From Favolaschia claudopus (lineage: Eukaryota > Basidiomycota > Agaricomycetes > Agaricales > Mycenaceae), in assembly GCA_037176885.1 (NCBI GenBank), contig JAWWNJ010000115.1, positions 1-64,000 on the forward strand: a stretch of 64,000 bases of DNA, read 5' to 3'. The position numbers and the translations under genes were made by a program. The notes under the pieces were generated by a model, which saw only the letters and a list, made by a program, of their open reading frames with translations, searched no databases and was not told the origin of the DNA. This document shows positions 31,352 to 43,459 of this stretch, piece by piece (the first letter of the stretch is position 1; each line of letters opens with the position of its first letter).

Positions 31352-32069
31352 TGTCAGCCTACACGAGAGGAACACAAGGAGGGAAGACAACAAGGGCGGC
31401 TAGAACCCGCAGGCTGGTGGAAACCAATTCGCAACAAGACCAAGGCGGGACTTGGCCGGGCCGGAGCAAGGCCGGACGAAGGAGGTCACGTGATCGAGCC
31501 GGACGAAGGTCCGGGCGAATCGGAGGAGCCGGGCGAGCTGGGCAAGGTAGGACAAAGTACGGGAAGGCTTGCCCGAAAGCCAAGGGATGAGCAAGGGTCA
31601 AGGTCGAGGCTCGACAAAGTCGAGCAGGTCCAGGTGAGCAAAGGAGGCTTGGCCGAGGGCGTGGGAACAAGCCGGACGAAAGGTCGGCCAAGGCTATAAG
31701 GAGCCGGATGAGTTCAGACGAGGATATGAGAGGCGTCCGAACACAAGACCAAGATATGTTGTCAAGAGGATAAGTCCGGACGAGAGGGAGATGAGCGGGA
31801 GGAGATCCAGACAGTGCAGCAGAACAAACGTTAATTATCAAACTAAGGAATACAAGCGGGAGACTGTACGTATTTAAAGTAAGTGCGGAGATATATCCAA
31901 AAGAAGTCAGAAGTATGTACAAGACAATAAGAACAATAAGTAAGAAGTGCGGTACAGTAGTAAGAACAATAAAGCAAGAGATGAGTACCGGACGAGAACA
32001 ATAAAGACAATAAGAGAGAAGCATAGTCATATGATGCATACCAATGATGCCGGGGGAAGGTAGATGACA
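31352..32069 (-). repeat. LTR-like sequence, possibly related to the solo LTR at 3195
   Basis: The block begins TGTCA and ends TGACA and shares with 3195-3753 a style of TCCGG words and TTATTGTTCTTATTG repeats (here on the minus strand). Its flanks (GGAAC and TAATG) show no target duplication. The long minus-strand ORF across it is Leu/Ser/Pro-rich low-complexity and is not taken as a gene. Confidence 0.35.
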
Positions 32070-32115
32070 TAATGTTGAGTCCGGAGGAGGACTGCAGAGT
32101 TCGATGCAAGGCATC

Positions 32116-32767
32116 TCACGTCCGAGCGAACTGAGGATGAGGGGATGAGTCCGCAGGGATGTAGCAGGACATGCAAGGGCCATGGTTAGGATATCTGTTG
32201 ATCTCCAGTGGAACATAGTCCACAGAATTGTGCACCCACTTGATCTCCTTCCCAGCTTCCAAGGCAGCAAGATATTCTGCCTCAGTAGTAGAAAGAGAGA
32301 CAGTAGATTGCAACTTGCAACTTGCTCCTCCAGCTCACTGGTCCACCACACATCATTACCATGTAACCTCCAGCATGATTGGCATCAGCATAAGTGATGG
32401 GAGGCACAGGCTGAGGTGATTTGGTGTCAATGATATAACGGAACACATGCTTGACAGCCTTCCAGTGAAGTTCACCAGTATTGGAATTGAACCGTGCAAG
32501 AACTCCAACAACATAGGACAAGTCAGGACGTGTTTGAGTAGCCAAATAGATGAGGCGACCAACGGCAGAGATGTAAATGCAATGGTACTTCTTGGCTTCC
32601 TCATTTGACTTGGCACCCATCCCCTTGGTCAAAACTAGACCAGGGAGCATTGGCGTCGAAACAGGACGATAGTCCAACATGTTAAAGTCCTCAAGCATGT
32701 CCAGAGCATACTGGCGCTGAGATAGGGTAATGGCTCCAGTCTGAAAGTTACGCTCGAGGCCGCCCAC
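32116..32767 (-). pseudogene. Ty1/copia pol 3' fragment (RT end and RNase H), internally deleted
   Basis: The minus-strand frame shows copia hallmarks: LSQRQYALDMLEDF, RPVSTPM, AVGRLIYLATQTRPDLSYVV, the RNase H block PITYADANH and VSWRSKLQ, then SLSTTEAEYLAALEAGKEIKWV in another frame. It is the same family as 36585-37375 but lacks the CPDTGKSTGGY segment and other pieces, and its frame breaks around 32300. Its right edge at 32767 is abrupt. Confidence 0.8.
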
Positions 32768-33757
32768 TCCCGTGTACCCGAGACCCTATGCCCCTGGTTC
32801 AGGAAAGCCTTCACAACGGCCGTGCGTCCACGCATTTCCCCCCTGCCAATTTGCGCAACACTCACTCACCTGTTTCCTAGGAGTTAAGGCCGTGGATGAC
32901 TGGTGGGGAACACTCAAAACCGCCCACCAGAAATCCGCCACTTTCGACCCCCCACCACCCAAGCCCCCAAAAGTCGGTTCCACCAAATCGAGGCCACTGG
33001 CAACAAAAACCAGGTCGCATGCGCACGCACTAATCTTGAGACCCCCGCCTACACGATGTGCAGCCTCCTAATGGTAAATCCTCCCATCTCACCCAATTTC
33101 TACCGTGCTCCCCTAATGACCTGTGCCATGCTCAAGCAGCTTAACGTCGAGTGCGTCTTCCTTCCTGACTACTGTCCAGTCCAAGCGACCACATCCTCCT
33201 CGTACCCCTCATCCCCTAAGCAGTTGAAGAAACAAAATTTCATGAGCTGTATTCCCCGCTTCTCCACGCATTTAGCCACTACCCCGCTGCCCTTCTCATT
33301 AACCTGAACCTCACGGCCCGCCCTTTCTACTCATACGTCGAGCAGTTGCTTCATTGAGGCAATCTGTATACACTTTACCTGAGCACGCCCTAGGAAATGT
33401 GGCTCCTTTTGCTGAAGGCTGCGCTCAACAAAATTCCAGTCTCCACGGTCTCTATGACTTTATTGACTCGCCCATATGCGTGTCCTCTTTGCAAACGATG
33501 GTCCGTGCCGCTCTGTTAGTAACCCAACCCTTCGCTGACACGTTAATCTCAGATAACCCTATAAACCCACCAACGCTTGACCTCGCTTCCGCTGACAAGA
33601 CCACCGCTGCACCTCAAGTGGACTTTGTCCCTGGAAGAATCCGAGCCAAACTCCGAACCTTTGACTGCAAGTGTAAAAGCTTCACACTGTGACAGTAATG
33701 ACCTGATTCCTGTATAGCTATCATATATTGCCCTCTCAAGACGTGTTTTGACTGACT
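32768..33757 (+). other. Unassigned region with Pro-rich ORFs
   Basis: Overlapping plus-strand frames at 32772-33071, 32903-33307 and 33354-33692 have no recognised domain. A possible donor GTAAAT at 33074 suggests a decayed intron-bearing gene. The stretch separates two copia fragments. I do not assign a product. Confidence 0.2.
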
Positions 33758-34440
33758 TTGGAGAACTCTCTCCTTACGCCAGCCCTCCCCCTCGATGGCT
33801 TTGACTGGGAGTTAGATGAAGAATGTGTTGCTGAAGAGGTGACCATACAGACTGCTTTTCGGACAGAGAAAACACCATGTCCTGTAACCCTAGCAGCGGC
33901 TGCTTATGAGGTCACTAGTCTTCAAGATTTGGATGAAAAGGTATGTTCTGCCGTTCTTCAAAGGACTCCTTTTCTAACGTCTTTGTAGTTACAGACCTTT
34001 CATGCCAGCAGTAAGAAGGAGGCAGACAAGTATATCTGTATTCCAACGGAGATTGCGGAGGGGTATGTATCTTCTATTCTTTTTCGATTCTTTGGGTTGA
34101 TTAGTATCTCAGCAAAGTGCTAACCATTTGTGGGGCTGAAATGAAGCATCTGGCCACTGTCGTCACGATGCCTCACCTTCAAATGATTGCACTTCTGTAT
34201 CCAGATGAAATCTACGACATAGATTCTAAGGTTCAGTGAGCAGGTTAGCCTTTCCTTTGGTCTCCTCTTCTCTTTCTCAAGTTCATTTGCAGGGCATAGG
34301 GGCCCCTGAGGCTCACCTGATAGCGAAGAAGGGTGTGTCCAGGGTGATCCGCTCTCAAAGGGTGCCCAAGGCTTCGCGCGAAATGATTGAAGAGTCGGCT
34401 CTGACTGCTGAATTCATAGAACTGAATGACGGTAGTTGAA
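33758..34440 (+). CDS. Hypothetical multi-exon gene, partial or decayed
   Basis: Plausible exons: 33758-33939 (ends DLDEK before GTATGTTC), ~33989-34060 (FHASSKKEADKYICIPTEIA), ~34110-34230 (AEMKHLATVVTMPHLQMIAL) and ~34294-34438 (APEAHLIAKKGVSRVIRSQR). Introns between them have GTATGT donors and TAG/CAG acceptors and are ~45-60 bp. There is no known domain. The third exon runs to a stop unless its donor is non-canonical, so this may be a relic. It is flanked by copia fragments. Confidence 0.3.
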
Positions 34441-35279
34441 ATTCATGTAAGCCTCAATCTCTTCATTTTGCGTATTGTATCCTGATTTCTTGAACATAAA
34501 AAGCTTCTCTCTGAACAATACAGTCGCATTGAGGTATATGTGTCCCGACTTCCTTTAAATGAACGCAGCCCTGCCTATCCTTTTGGCGGCTACGTGATCA
34601 ACCTCCAGAAGAACATCAGGATGACAGTGATGATGAAATGTGTGTTGTGATTTTCGCATTCCCCTCCTTTGTTTCCTTTCACTCATATAAATTGTAGGGA
34701 TTCTTTGTTAGATGCCATAGCTACCGCTGTCGAGGTGTCTTTCTCCACTTGGTCTTACAAATGTTGGCAGTGGCAAATACAAGAAGTTTGTCCAATTCTT
34801 TTGATACGACACACTACAAACTACATTGATGTGCCCACATTTTGCAACCAGGGAGGGCCCGAGTCTGAGTTAGAGTTCATCTGACCGCAATGAGCTGCAT
34901 GAGCTCTCAAAATACAGGTCAAAAACCAACTTTTGCACACACTGCACCTCTTAAACAATGCATTCAGCTCCATTGTTGTCAAGCCCTCCTCCTTCGCCAG
35001 CCTTCTCTCTTACTGTGACCAAGAGAGAGGGATTTTCAAAGTGGATGTTGTCATAGGTTTGGGTGGCTCTGTAAGGGAGGAGGAAGGGCAGCAACAGGAG
35101 CAACTAACTGGTGTTAGCAAGGCTGCAATAGCTGGTACGTACTGTGTTTAGGGCCAAGCTGTCTGAAAGCCAAGCTAAAATTGTAACAAAGCTTGCAGGG
35201 TCACCTCCATATTGCGACTCGTTCTCCGAATCCTCGACAGCTTCCAACTTCATTACATCCTCGGCTGCTGCCTTCATCT
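34441..35279. other. No supported gene
   Basis: Short ORFs only (for example 34669-34884 and 34933-35151), without recognisable domains or a consistent exon chain. Possible decayed extension of the gene at 33758-34440. Confidence 0.25.
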
Positions 35280-35813
35280 CTAACAGGAGGAGTCTGATCC
35301 CCCTCGTATGCGCATGTTGTCCAGGTTCATACGAATCATCGGCATGACTGGCCAAGAATCTTGAAACGTACGGAAGTAACTGAGATCCTCTGCAATCTGG
35401 ACTATGGACTTGGAGCAGATTGAAGAGTGGTATGTACTTACATGGTTTACTGCTTTCTCCAAATTAGCCAGATCTTGTTGTGAGAACGGAAGTCGAACTG
35501 GAAGATGCTGGGTGATAATTGTGGCACCTTTGCTTAACGTTGAAACCAGCCTCCCAAATTTCAAAACCGGGTACGTAGATCTGACAGGCTTGAACATACA
35601 GGCATAGATCATAGGATTGATGTCAGGGGAACCCCCCGCTTCCCCGACCCGCTTCGCTATTCTTTGCATCACTCTAGCCTTCTTGGGAACACTCCTTCCA
35701 ACATGGTAGCAGCAACTACCAGATAATTTCTTCTCGTGAGTTTTCTGGAGTCCCCTTGTGGGATTAATGGACGGGAATTGCTGCACAGGTAAAGGAAGGG
35801 TGGATGTTGCCAT
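35280..35813 (-). CDS. Hypothetical ORF
   Basis: A minus-strand frame from ATG 35813 (MATSTLPLPV) to 35280, ~177 codons, open upstream to 35999 without ATG. It has a KKARVMQRIAKRVGEAGG basic helix and several Cys, but no pattern I recognise. It could be an exon of a host gene. Confidence is limited by the absence of a recognisable family. Confidence 0.3.
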   Translation of the reverse strand: MATSTLPLPVQQFPSINPTRGLQKTHEKKLSGSCCYHVGRSVPKKARVMQRIAKRVGEAGGSPDINPMIYACMFKPVRSTYPVLKFGRLVSTLSKGATIITQHLPVRLPFSQQDLANLEKAVNHVSTYHSSICSKSIVQIAEDLSYFRTFQDSWPVMPMIRMNLDNMRIRGGSDSSC

Positions 35814-36217
35814 AGCCCGAAAATCGATCTTCGTGAAGTAGATCTGAATTCCAGTTCCCGAACTCGTTAGGTGTGATGGATGGCACAATGTAACGAAATT
35901 AGGATTGCCATCGGTATAATTGCAAGTACAAAGGCTTACCAGGAAGCAAAAGAGCCATTGCAGATGAGTGTAGTTCTTTGAAAGAGATGCAGCGGTCACT
36001 GACGTAACAAGTCACCGTGATATTGCTCTCTTGGCTCCGGTAGCTGCACTTTTGACGATAAATCGCGACTATTTTGAATAATAGGTGAGGATGACCTGAG
36101 CCTGGAATACAGGGGAGTGATGTTCAAGAAGCAGGTACGGATTGTGTGAGTCGATGAGTGTTGAACAGGCAAGCACAGAGGTCTGAAGTCAACAGTGAGA
36201 ACTCTAGTAGATTGCAA

Positions 36218-36553
36218 TGTGAAGTAAATACTTGCCTGAAGTCAACAGTGAGAACTGAGGACTCAAGACACTAGCTAGGCTGTATATATAGGTACAGGAA
36301 CAAAGGGAATGCTACATATGGTAGATAAAGGGAAGACCTAATTGGGCACAAAGGAACTACCTAATTGGGAACAAGGGGATTACCATAAAGAGAACAAAGG
36401 ACATAGGATCAGTAGGATCAGGTATCAATGATAGAGGATCATAAAGGATCAGAGGGTGCATAGGATCAGTAGGATCAGATATTGATGATAGGATCATAAA
36501 GGATCAAAGTGGTGACACTCATAGAGTGAGAGATGTCAGAGGCAAAACCCACA
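36218..36553 (-). repeat. Copia 3' LTR with tandem U3 repeats
   Basis: In minus orientation it starts TGTGGGTTTTGCC right after a polypurine tract (GGGGGAGTGGAA, plus 36554-36565) that follows the copia pol end. I place its other end at TGTGAAG/..CTTCACA (36218), giving ~336 bp with TGTG..CACA termini; a boundary at 36237 is possible. It contains a TATATATA box near 36280, two copies of CCTAATTGGG, and a tandem ~57-bp GGATCA-rich repeat (36402-36508). Confidence 0.65.
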
Positions 36554-36584
36554 TTCCACTCCCCCGTGACGAGACAAGTCTCGC

Positions 36585-37375
36585 TCATCTCCCCCGTAAT
36601 CCTATCAGACCACGCAACTTTTCCACAAGAGGACGTGCAAGGGCCTTGGTTAGGATATCTGCAAGTTGATCTCCAGTGGGAATATAGTCCACAGAGATGA
36701 ACCGTTTAGCAACTTGATCTCTGAGCCAATAAAAGGCCAAGTCCAAGTGCTTCATACGTCCATGGTGCTCAGGATTTTTAGCAACCTGGATTGCAGACTG
36801 GTTGTCCATGAGGAGAAGGGAAGGGCCAGACACTCCATAGCCCAGTTCATGGAGCAAATTGCGCACCCACTTAATCTCCTTGCCAGCTTCCAAGGCAGCA
36901 AGATATTCTGCCTCAGTAGTAGAAAGAGAGACAGTAGATTGCAACTTGCTCCTCCAGCTCACTGGTCCACCACACATCATTACCACGTAACCTCCAGTGC
37001 TTTTGCCAGTGTCTGGACAACCGCCATGATTGGCATCAGCATAAGTGATGGGAGGAACAGGCTGAGGTGATTTAGTATAGGTAATGCCATAATCAAGTGT
37101 TCCTTTGATGTAACGGAACACATGCTTGACAGCCTTCCAGTGGAGTTCACCAGGATTGGAATTGAACCGTGCAAGAACTCCAACAACATAGGACAAGTCA
37201 GGACGCGTTTGAGTAGCCAAATAGATGAGGCGACCAACGGCAGAGATGTAGATGCCATGGTACTTCTTGGCTTCCTCATCTGACTTGGCACCCATCTCCT
37301 TGGTCAAAACTAGACCAGGGAGCATTGGCGTCGAAACAGGATGACAGTCCGATATGTTGAAGTCCTCAAGCATGT
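36585..37375 (-). pseudogene. Ty1/copia pol C-terminus with complete RNase H
   Basis: The 262-codon frame begins MLEDFNISDC and includes VSTPMLPGLV, the RPDLSYVVGVLARF block, RNase H catalytic region ITYADANHGGCPDTGKSTGG, SLSTTEAEYLAALEAGKEI and the terminal YIPTGDQLADILTKALARPL. It ends at 36585, just before the polypurine tract and LTR. The frame is intact but everything upstream (gag, protease, integrase, most of RT) is missing at an abrupt edge near 37376. Confidence 0.9.
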
Positions 37376-37653
37376 CCTAGGCCTGTCAGCGATGATTTCT
37401 GTGGCCAGGACAGGTAAGTTGAGAACTGTTGAGTGGCCCCAATCAATTTGCAAGTTACATACAAAATCTTGAATGGCAGGCAATCCACCATAGTAGATGT
37501 CAATGATCATCGGATCTACAAGATATTGTTACTGTTCGTAAGTGGAGACCATAATACAGAAATACAATGAACAACGGGAGAAGTGTCAAGCAGCTGCTGG
37601 CCGAGTCTCCCCCCGACTGTTTCCACTAATCCAGGAATTGGCAGCGTGAAGGT

Positions 37654-38198
37654 CTACAGCTTCTCCACCACCCCACCCATCGTCCATTCACCGCCCCAGG
37701 CAGCATCCGATTCATCCCCCCAACAACCCTGCCCCGCCCAGGGGGGAGGCACGTCAACGCCCGTCCAAACTGACAAGAAATTGTCTTCAAGGATTTCTAG
37801 GACCGCGCGCTCCTCAATAACGCGGAGGAGCAGTTCTCGATCTTCCAGGATCTGGTGCTGCATTGCCACGGCAAAAACACAAGCTGTATAGGTTGAGGTC
37901 AGGCTCAGCGGGATTGTAGTAGGCGGAATCACTTACCGAGCTTGGCGTGTATGACCACTCTCGCTGGCAAGCGATTGTCAGGGCTCGTGTTTTGGGTGTC
38001 GAGGGAGAGAGCGTAGAAGGCGGTGAGGGAACGGAAAGTCTCAAGCCTTGCATCACCACTGATCAGGGAGTATGAGTGGTATGGGACAAGAGAGTGAGGA
38101 TTTTCAGAGAATTGCTGGAGACCGAAATCCCGTGTGTGGTGGCCGCGATCAAGGCAATGGTAGTGGAGGTGGGGGTCGCGGAGCGGGTCACGCTCCAC
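37654..38198 (-). CDS. Hypothetical two-exon gene fragment
   Basis: Minus-strand exon ~38198-37932 (VPYHSYSLISGDARLETF, then RLPARVVIHAKLG) is followed by a ~53-bp intron (GTAAGT..ACAG) and exon ~37876-37654 (FAVAMQHQILEDRELLLRVI), ending at a stop. The exon pair is typical of a basidiomycete host gene. No ATG is obvious at the start and no domain is recognised. It may be truncated by the copia insertion to its left. Confidence 0.35.
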
Positions 38199-38690
38199 AA
38201 GAGGCGGAACGATGGGGGGGCGAGGATCTCAGCGGAACCTGAGCCTGCAGGACATGAGCGAGAGAGTCGACGAAAAAATCAAGCGGCCTCAGTCACACGA
38301 TCACAACCTCTCCGTTTAGATTCATCTGCATTTTTTCATTGAACCATCCGCACTTCAATGTCACAGAATGCAGACAGACACAGTCAGTGAGCAGTGTCCC
38401 CATCTCTGCAGTCGTATACCTACAAGTCGCCATAGCTACAATGACTGGCCATTTCATTCTAATCCCCAATTGATTGTGTGAGTTGAGTTGGCTATTCTCC
38501 CTGCACTGCTGACCCAGAACGGTCTCGCAGCGCAATTGGCCTCAGCCCGCAGGAGCTTGATGATCTATGGGATGACACAGTGTAACCGGCGAACTTTTCT
38601 TCAATCACAATGTACCCGCACTCAAGCACCTACAGCCGTACCCTCGAACCACCGTACTGACCCCAGCGCCGTGCTGAACTCGTCACCCAA

Positions 38691-40370
38691 AATGCCAACG
38701 CACCACCCCTTCCCCGTTGGCTTGCCCACGCCTGCAACTTGCAGAGGGCAAACAAAGCCGAGTGCAACCGACTGCGATGAGCCGAGTCGCCAGCGACCCG
38801 TGCCTTGGGGTGGGGACACTGCTCAGATTGCGCAGCTCCGCCAACTCTCCATCCGACACGATGCCATTGCCGACTACATCCACGCCATTGTTCTGTCCAT
38901 CAATGAGCACTACACCACCCCCCTCTACTCCCTCCCCCTCGAAATCTGGGATCTGATTTTGTGTTTCAAAACCCAAAGCCACTCTGTGGCATGAATACCA
39001 TTTCGACATATCCGACCATTGTCGTCTCCTTATGACGCGTCTACACGTGTGCTCCACCTGGCAGAACGCAATCAGCACCTCCTCCTTCTACTCACCCCAG
39101 ATCATTAAGCCGTGGCCTCCAAACGTTTCCCTGTCTTCCTTCAAATCAATGAGATCGTCATCGATCTGCTGATGGCCTGATGGCCTCTGCCGAGGACATT
39201 CAAGGCATTCAAGCCTTCCTAGATGACACATCCATCCACGTCCTAACTTTGGACCACATGAACTGCACCTTTAGCAGCCGGTACTACTGGGAAACCACCA
39301 TGCCGCTCATGCCCGAGGTGTTGAGCCTCACGAGCACAGCGAAAACCCTGCGAATCCGGGGATGGGAAGGCGGAGAGCACGGTTTCACGATGGAGAGAGA
39401 GGATGAGCTCCTTGAAACGAACACAGCCGTCCAGCGCACTCTACACGCAGGCGTGCTGTTCAGTGGGATATCACAGCTGATCGTCCTGAATACACTTGCG
39501 CCGGAACTTTGCTGGGACATTCCCTGGCACAACCTGGTCAACTATGCCCAGGCAAACGTCATCGGGAGACAGCCAGAAACTGGCACAGACTTCAGGGTTT
39601 GGTGAGCCTCTCACTGTCAGGAACGAACATATCTCCTCCCGCAGACAACCGTCCTAGCAACACTGAACGTCTAGGTTGACTACGTCGCACAGTTCCACCA
39701 CACCCTCCTGCATGCTCTTCAGTGCCTTTCCCTTGCAAGCCTCCACATAAGTTCTGAAGACTGGTATGACAACGACAAAGCCACTCGCCAAGCCCGTATC
39801 GCATGGTTCGAGCACTTCACAATCCTTTTTCTGGAGAGAAGCGGTGCGTCTCTCTGTCATCGAAGCATGGCATTCCCTGCCTGGATCGTTACTCTGTCAA
39901 GCTGCGACGCACACTCCGTCTCTAGTCCGTCTAGAACTAGGAAGAGAATATGGCTATGATGCAGACATGTGTCAACTACTACACAGCGAGTCTTTATGGC
40001 CGCGACTGGCCACGCTACGACTCCCAAGGCTAATACTCTTGATCGCGACTTGGTCAAAACGGAGGATGAGCGCATTTGGGTCGCGCACTTTTGTGGGGTC
40101 TCTGAACTCGCTTTCATTGCAGCGCACTGCGAGTCGCCGACTTTACCGCGACCATCCGCGGTGAAGGACCCTCGACCAGAGACGAGCTATGGAAAGAAGA
40201 GAGCGAGTGGGGGAATGGAAGAATTGTGGCGCTGCCGCCGGGCCTGAGGGATGCTTTGGCGGTCCTCCATTTGGAGGGATACGCTGTGCGGTGGCGGGTG
40301 CCCAGTGACGAAGATTTGGACCACAAGGCACGGATGCTGCTTCAGGAAGCCTTGACTGACCAGCCTTGAA
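38691..40370 (+). pseudogene. F-box-like gene, frameshifted
   Basis: Plus-strand pieces in several frames match the plan of agaricomycete F-box proteins. ATG 38691 opens a frame with an N-terminal helical segment (AQLRQLSIRHDAIADYIHAI), then an F-box-like motif YSLPLEIWDLIL (ending ~38960). After a frame change come LWHEYHFDISDHC and LHVCSTWQNAI, the usual LxxVCxxW continuation. 39180-39605 and 39766-40330 give Leu-rich repeat-like sequence. Such proteins are substrate adaptors of SCF ubiquitin ligases. At least three frame breaks mark it as a pseudogene. Confidence 0.5.
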
Positions 40371-40599
40371 CCTTGTTCTCGTCTTTAGTTGTAGCCCGCA
40401 TTTCAATATCCGTCCCAAAGTCACATTTGTGGCTGTGTTATCCATTCACCCTTATAATCACCACCTTGTATATACTCTGGGTGCACCCATTTACTGTGTT
40501 TCTGCACTTATCAGTCACCCGCAATCTCCCAGCCAAAAATGGCACAAACAACGCACGCATCATTATTTTGAGGCCTCGACATTGTACCAGAGTGAACCC

Positions 40600-41010
40600 T
40601 GCTCCGCCAACCTGGTGCGACCCCAACCTCCCGTCGACGAATTCCGCTCTAGTTACCCTGATGTCCAGCGCTCCTCCTGGTGCAACTGCTGATGCCACAA
40701 TCCGCTCCAGTGGACCTGCTTTGCTTTCCGATACCAATGCCGACACCGAGACCGAAGCCTGCGTCAAACCTCAAGACGGACATCTGTGGATCGTGCAGTT
40801 CTGAAGGCGGCCCGCACCAGAGTTAGGCCGACCGTGTTGAGGACGGAACTCGCCTGGATTGGCCATGATTCTGGCACGTATGTCTATTCCTCAAAACCCA
40901 GTGTAGACCTTCATCGAGTCCTATGTCAACCCGCGCTGCAGGGAGGCAGCCCCACCAGTTGGAACCAGACTTTTGGCCTAGTCTGATACGCGCCGTGAGT
41001 CTTTCCTTAC
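40600..41010 (+). pseudogene. Possible BTB/POZ-domain gene relic
   Basis: Near 40770-40870 a degraded pattern EACVKPQDGHLWI..VLKAARTRVR.TVLRTE resembles the start of fungal BTB domains (DG.., then FRVHRSVL). Several stops and frame changes follow and no later BTB block is clear. The call is weak and rests on that motif only. Confidence 0.25.
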
Positions 41011-41426
41011 TTCGTTCCTTCACTGACTCGATTCTCCCGCAGGTCAGAAATGCATTCCCCCATCTCTATCAAGGCCCCTACCTACTGGCCAGGGTTAGGG
41101 TCAGCATTCACCATGCGTGTCGTTTCTGCTTCCCCAAAATCAAACTCAACCTCAACTGGAAAAAGTCGACTCCCAACGTGTTGAGCCAAAGATGCTGCCC
41201 CCCTGTGTGAGGAGATTCGCCATATTAGATTCCATTGAAATGAGATGAACATCATGTTACCTTGCAAGTAAAATAACAACACTGCGTCCTGGTTTGGTCC
41301 ATAGACTGTCACCAATGTCTTCCCCGCACGGGGATGAAGCCAAACACTTGGAAAACGAAAGACAATAAACATACCCTCGGTGAAAACCTTGTACTCGCTC
41401 TGGTCTGAATCACTGGGCCATACAGG
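41011..41426. other. No supported gene
   Basis: Short ORFs on both strands without recognisable content, lying between the relic upstream and the F-box-like gene start at 41427. It probably contains the promoter of that gene. Confidence 0.25.
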
Positions 41427-41693
41427 ATGACGTCATCTGCCGACGTTCAAAGTGCTTGTTGCTCGTCCTCATCTACGATGATAGAGCATTTCATCCCCTC
41501 TGCGCTTGCCCCCGTCTTCCCCAACGAGCTCGTTGATGTCATCATGCGAATGACGGTTATCTGCTGTCTTGAGAGCAAAGGAACACTAAATACAGTGTCC
41601 CGTCGGGTCTCTCGCACGTCTGTGACCTCTCTTGTTTTCTCACTGCTCATAACTGATCGATGGAACAGCGCGGACGTCGCCCACTACCGGCGT
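41427..41693 (+). pseudogene. F-box-like host gene, 5' half (split by a 12.5 kb transposon)
   Basis: ATG 41427 opens a frame with VFPNELVDVIMRM (F-box-like start) and LNTVSRRVSR. It reads up to HYRRV and then passes into terminal repeat sequence at ~41694. The 3' half at 54218-54450 continues in the same style. The gene is disrupted by the transposon insertion. Confidence 0.55.
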
Positions 41694-41815
41694 GTAATAA
41701 TGTTAACATTATTGTAATACAACCCAGTACTTACTGAAAGCAGCATTTCAATGTTGCCAGTAGCTGCTGATCAGTAAGGCCAGCAATAATGCAATGTTGC
41801 TGTGAAACTGTTAAT

Positions 41816-42171
41816 TGGGCCCTATTTAGTTATTGATCTGTCCCTCTCACTGGCCATCTGATGATTTCCTGTCAATGAACGTCCGATGATCAATTTGAAC
41901 TGACAGCCCTCGGGGTTTCCCGGATATTCAGCAACAATTAATTAAAATGATTAAAATTGATTTACTGCTCGGCGAATTACGAAATTACAATGACTTCACA
42001 GAAATGTAACATGTCACATAGTGTGACACTCCTTTCCCCCGCCACTGCCCGCCCACGGTGGCAAACCCTCCCTCTCCCTCCTGCCTGCGCCGCTGCTTCA
42101 TATGCCGGGGGCACCTGCCCCTGACCATATAATGCTCATCTTTTGCTGTCTACCCCGTCAAATCATCTCGT
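41816..42171. other. Transposon left subterminal region
   Basis: AT-rich, no ORF of note. It leads from the terminal repeat to the first inserted LTR. Confidence 0.4.
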
Positions 42172-43218
42172 TGACAGACCTGGTATTGGGCTACGCCTGA
42201 ATTTATTCATTTTCAGGCTAGTTACAACAGTACTATTAATAAAGTACTACAATACTCAGCGAATGAGTCTCAATAAGGACTGAGGTCTGCCTGGGCGGTC
42301 AGTCAAAGGAGAATAACACAAGTAGAAGCTCTGGGGTTCGTTTACAATGGCACTGCAAAGTGTCAGAGTTATAATAAGTTGGACATGAGCTTCCGCGCTA
42401 GGTCTCTTATCATCTGGAATAGGATTGGGAGCTACCTAGTGCTCCAGGAACAAAGGCGTACATTGAAGGACATTCCATTTAGGACTCGTTAAGACTCGAG
42501 AGGTGTTACCCGGAGCAGGAGGCTTCCGCGGAAAGATCTAGGACAGGACTATAACTCAGGAACGTTGGCGACCTGTAGGGAGAGAATATCCCTTATTCAC
42601 ACAGTACTAGTTGGAGCAAGCAGATCTAAGTGGATTCCCCCCTCTCGTTGTGAGCGTCAAGCCAGTGTTGGCTTCGTGAATAACCAGACGTTGGACTCCA
42701 TTCGAGATAAACTCCAAAAGCTTATTTGTTTTCTTTGGTTTGTTTCGTCAATATATATTGTCTGTTGGATCATATCCTGAATTGTACGCGTGAACATCTT
42801 ATTGAGAATCAGTACCAACGCGTGGAATTATAAGAGCCTGACACGGACCCTTTTGAGAGAACGGAATCAGTTCAAACATACTTTCCGCGGAAACTCATTT
42901 TGCGAACGAGCACACACAACTTAAACCTCTAAACCTCTACCAAAGAGTAACATCTCAATTACCTGTCTAAACACACCTTCCTGGGTCAAGACTAGGATAG
43001 TTAGTATAAGAACGGTCGGAACGAGCTATCGCGAAAGCCTCGAACTAGTATATTTTGAAGTTAGTATTGGTTGAATTGCAACAGTCTATACTGGACTGGA
43101 ACCCCGAACCTCGCACGTCGATTAGAAGTGGTTAGGATTTATATTAGGATTTTGTGTGGATTAAATTCTGTGCATTATCTTGGTTTATTTCCACCGTAGC
43201 CCCATGGTCAGCGTTTCA
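42172..43218 (+). repeat. Solo LTR of the B family, plus orientation, 4-bp duplication TCGT
   Basis: It starts TGACAGACCTGGTATTGGGC and ends GTCAGCGTTTCA, matching LTR B read in element sense, and includes the block CAGTCTATACTGGACTGG.ACCCCGAACC. It is shorter (1,047 bp) and more diverged than the other copies. It is flanked by TCGT on both sides (42168-42171 and 43219-43222). It also contains two CCGCGG palindromes typical of family A LTRs. Confidence 0.8.
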
Positions 43219-43459
43219 TCGTCTTGCTCTCTCGCCGCTGCAGGTGCTGCCAGCAAACCATGCCAAATCTGTACCCCCCTGCCTGTATGGCCCAGCTGGC
43301 ACATCCCTGGGCAGTAGTGCTCACTCCCCCGCTCTCATGTGCTTCCTGGAACCCCGAATGTCACTGAAGCGCTGCCGCATCGCCCGCCACGTCCACAAGC
43401 GCTCACCTGTGCCAATATCGCTTCAGCACTACTAGCACCACGGTCTGTACGCTGAACGG
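43219..43459. other. Spacer between two inserted LTRs
   Basis: 240 bp of GC-rich transposon-interior or host-derived sequence, with a 93-codon ORF (43154-43435) that overlaps the LTR. Not considered a gene. Confidence 0.3.

Noticed and set aside
31359..32351. 330-codon minus-strand ORF
   Set aside because: Leu/Ser/Pro-rich low complexity read across an LTR-like sequence and the copia fragment; composition follows the pyrimidine-rich strand and no domain is seen.
33758..35813. One large host gene across both strands
   Set aside because: Exons on the two strands do not form a consistent chain and no domain ties them together.
36402..36508. CRISPR-like regular repeats (GGATCA)
   Set aside because: Short, irregular, inside a retrotransposon LTR of a eukaryote; a tandem U3 repeat explains them.
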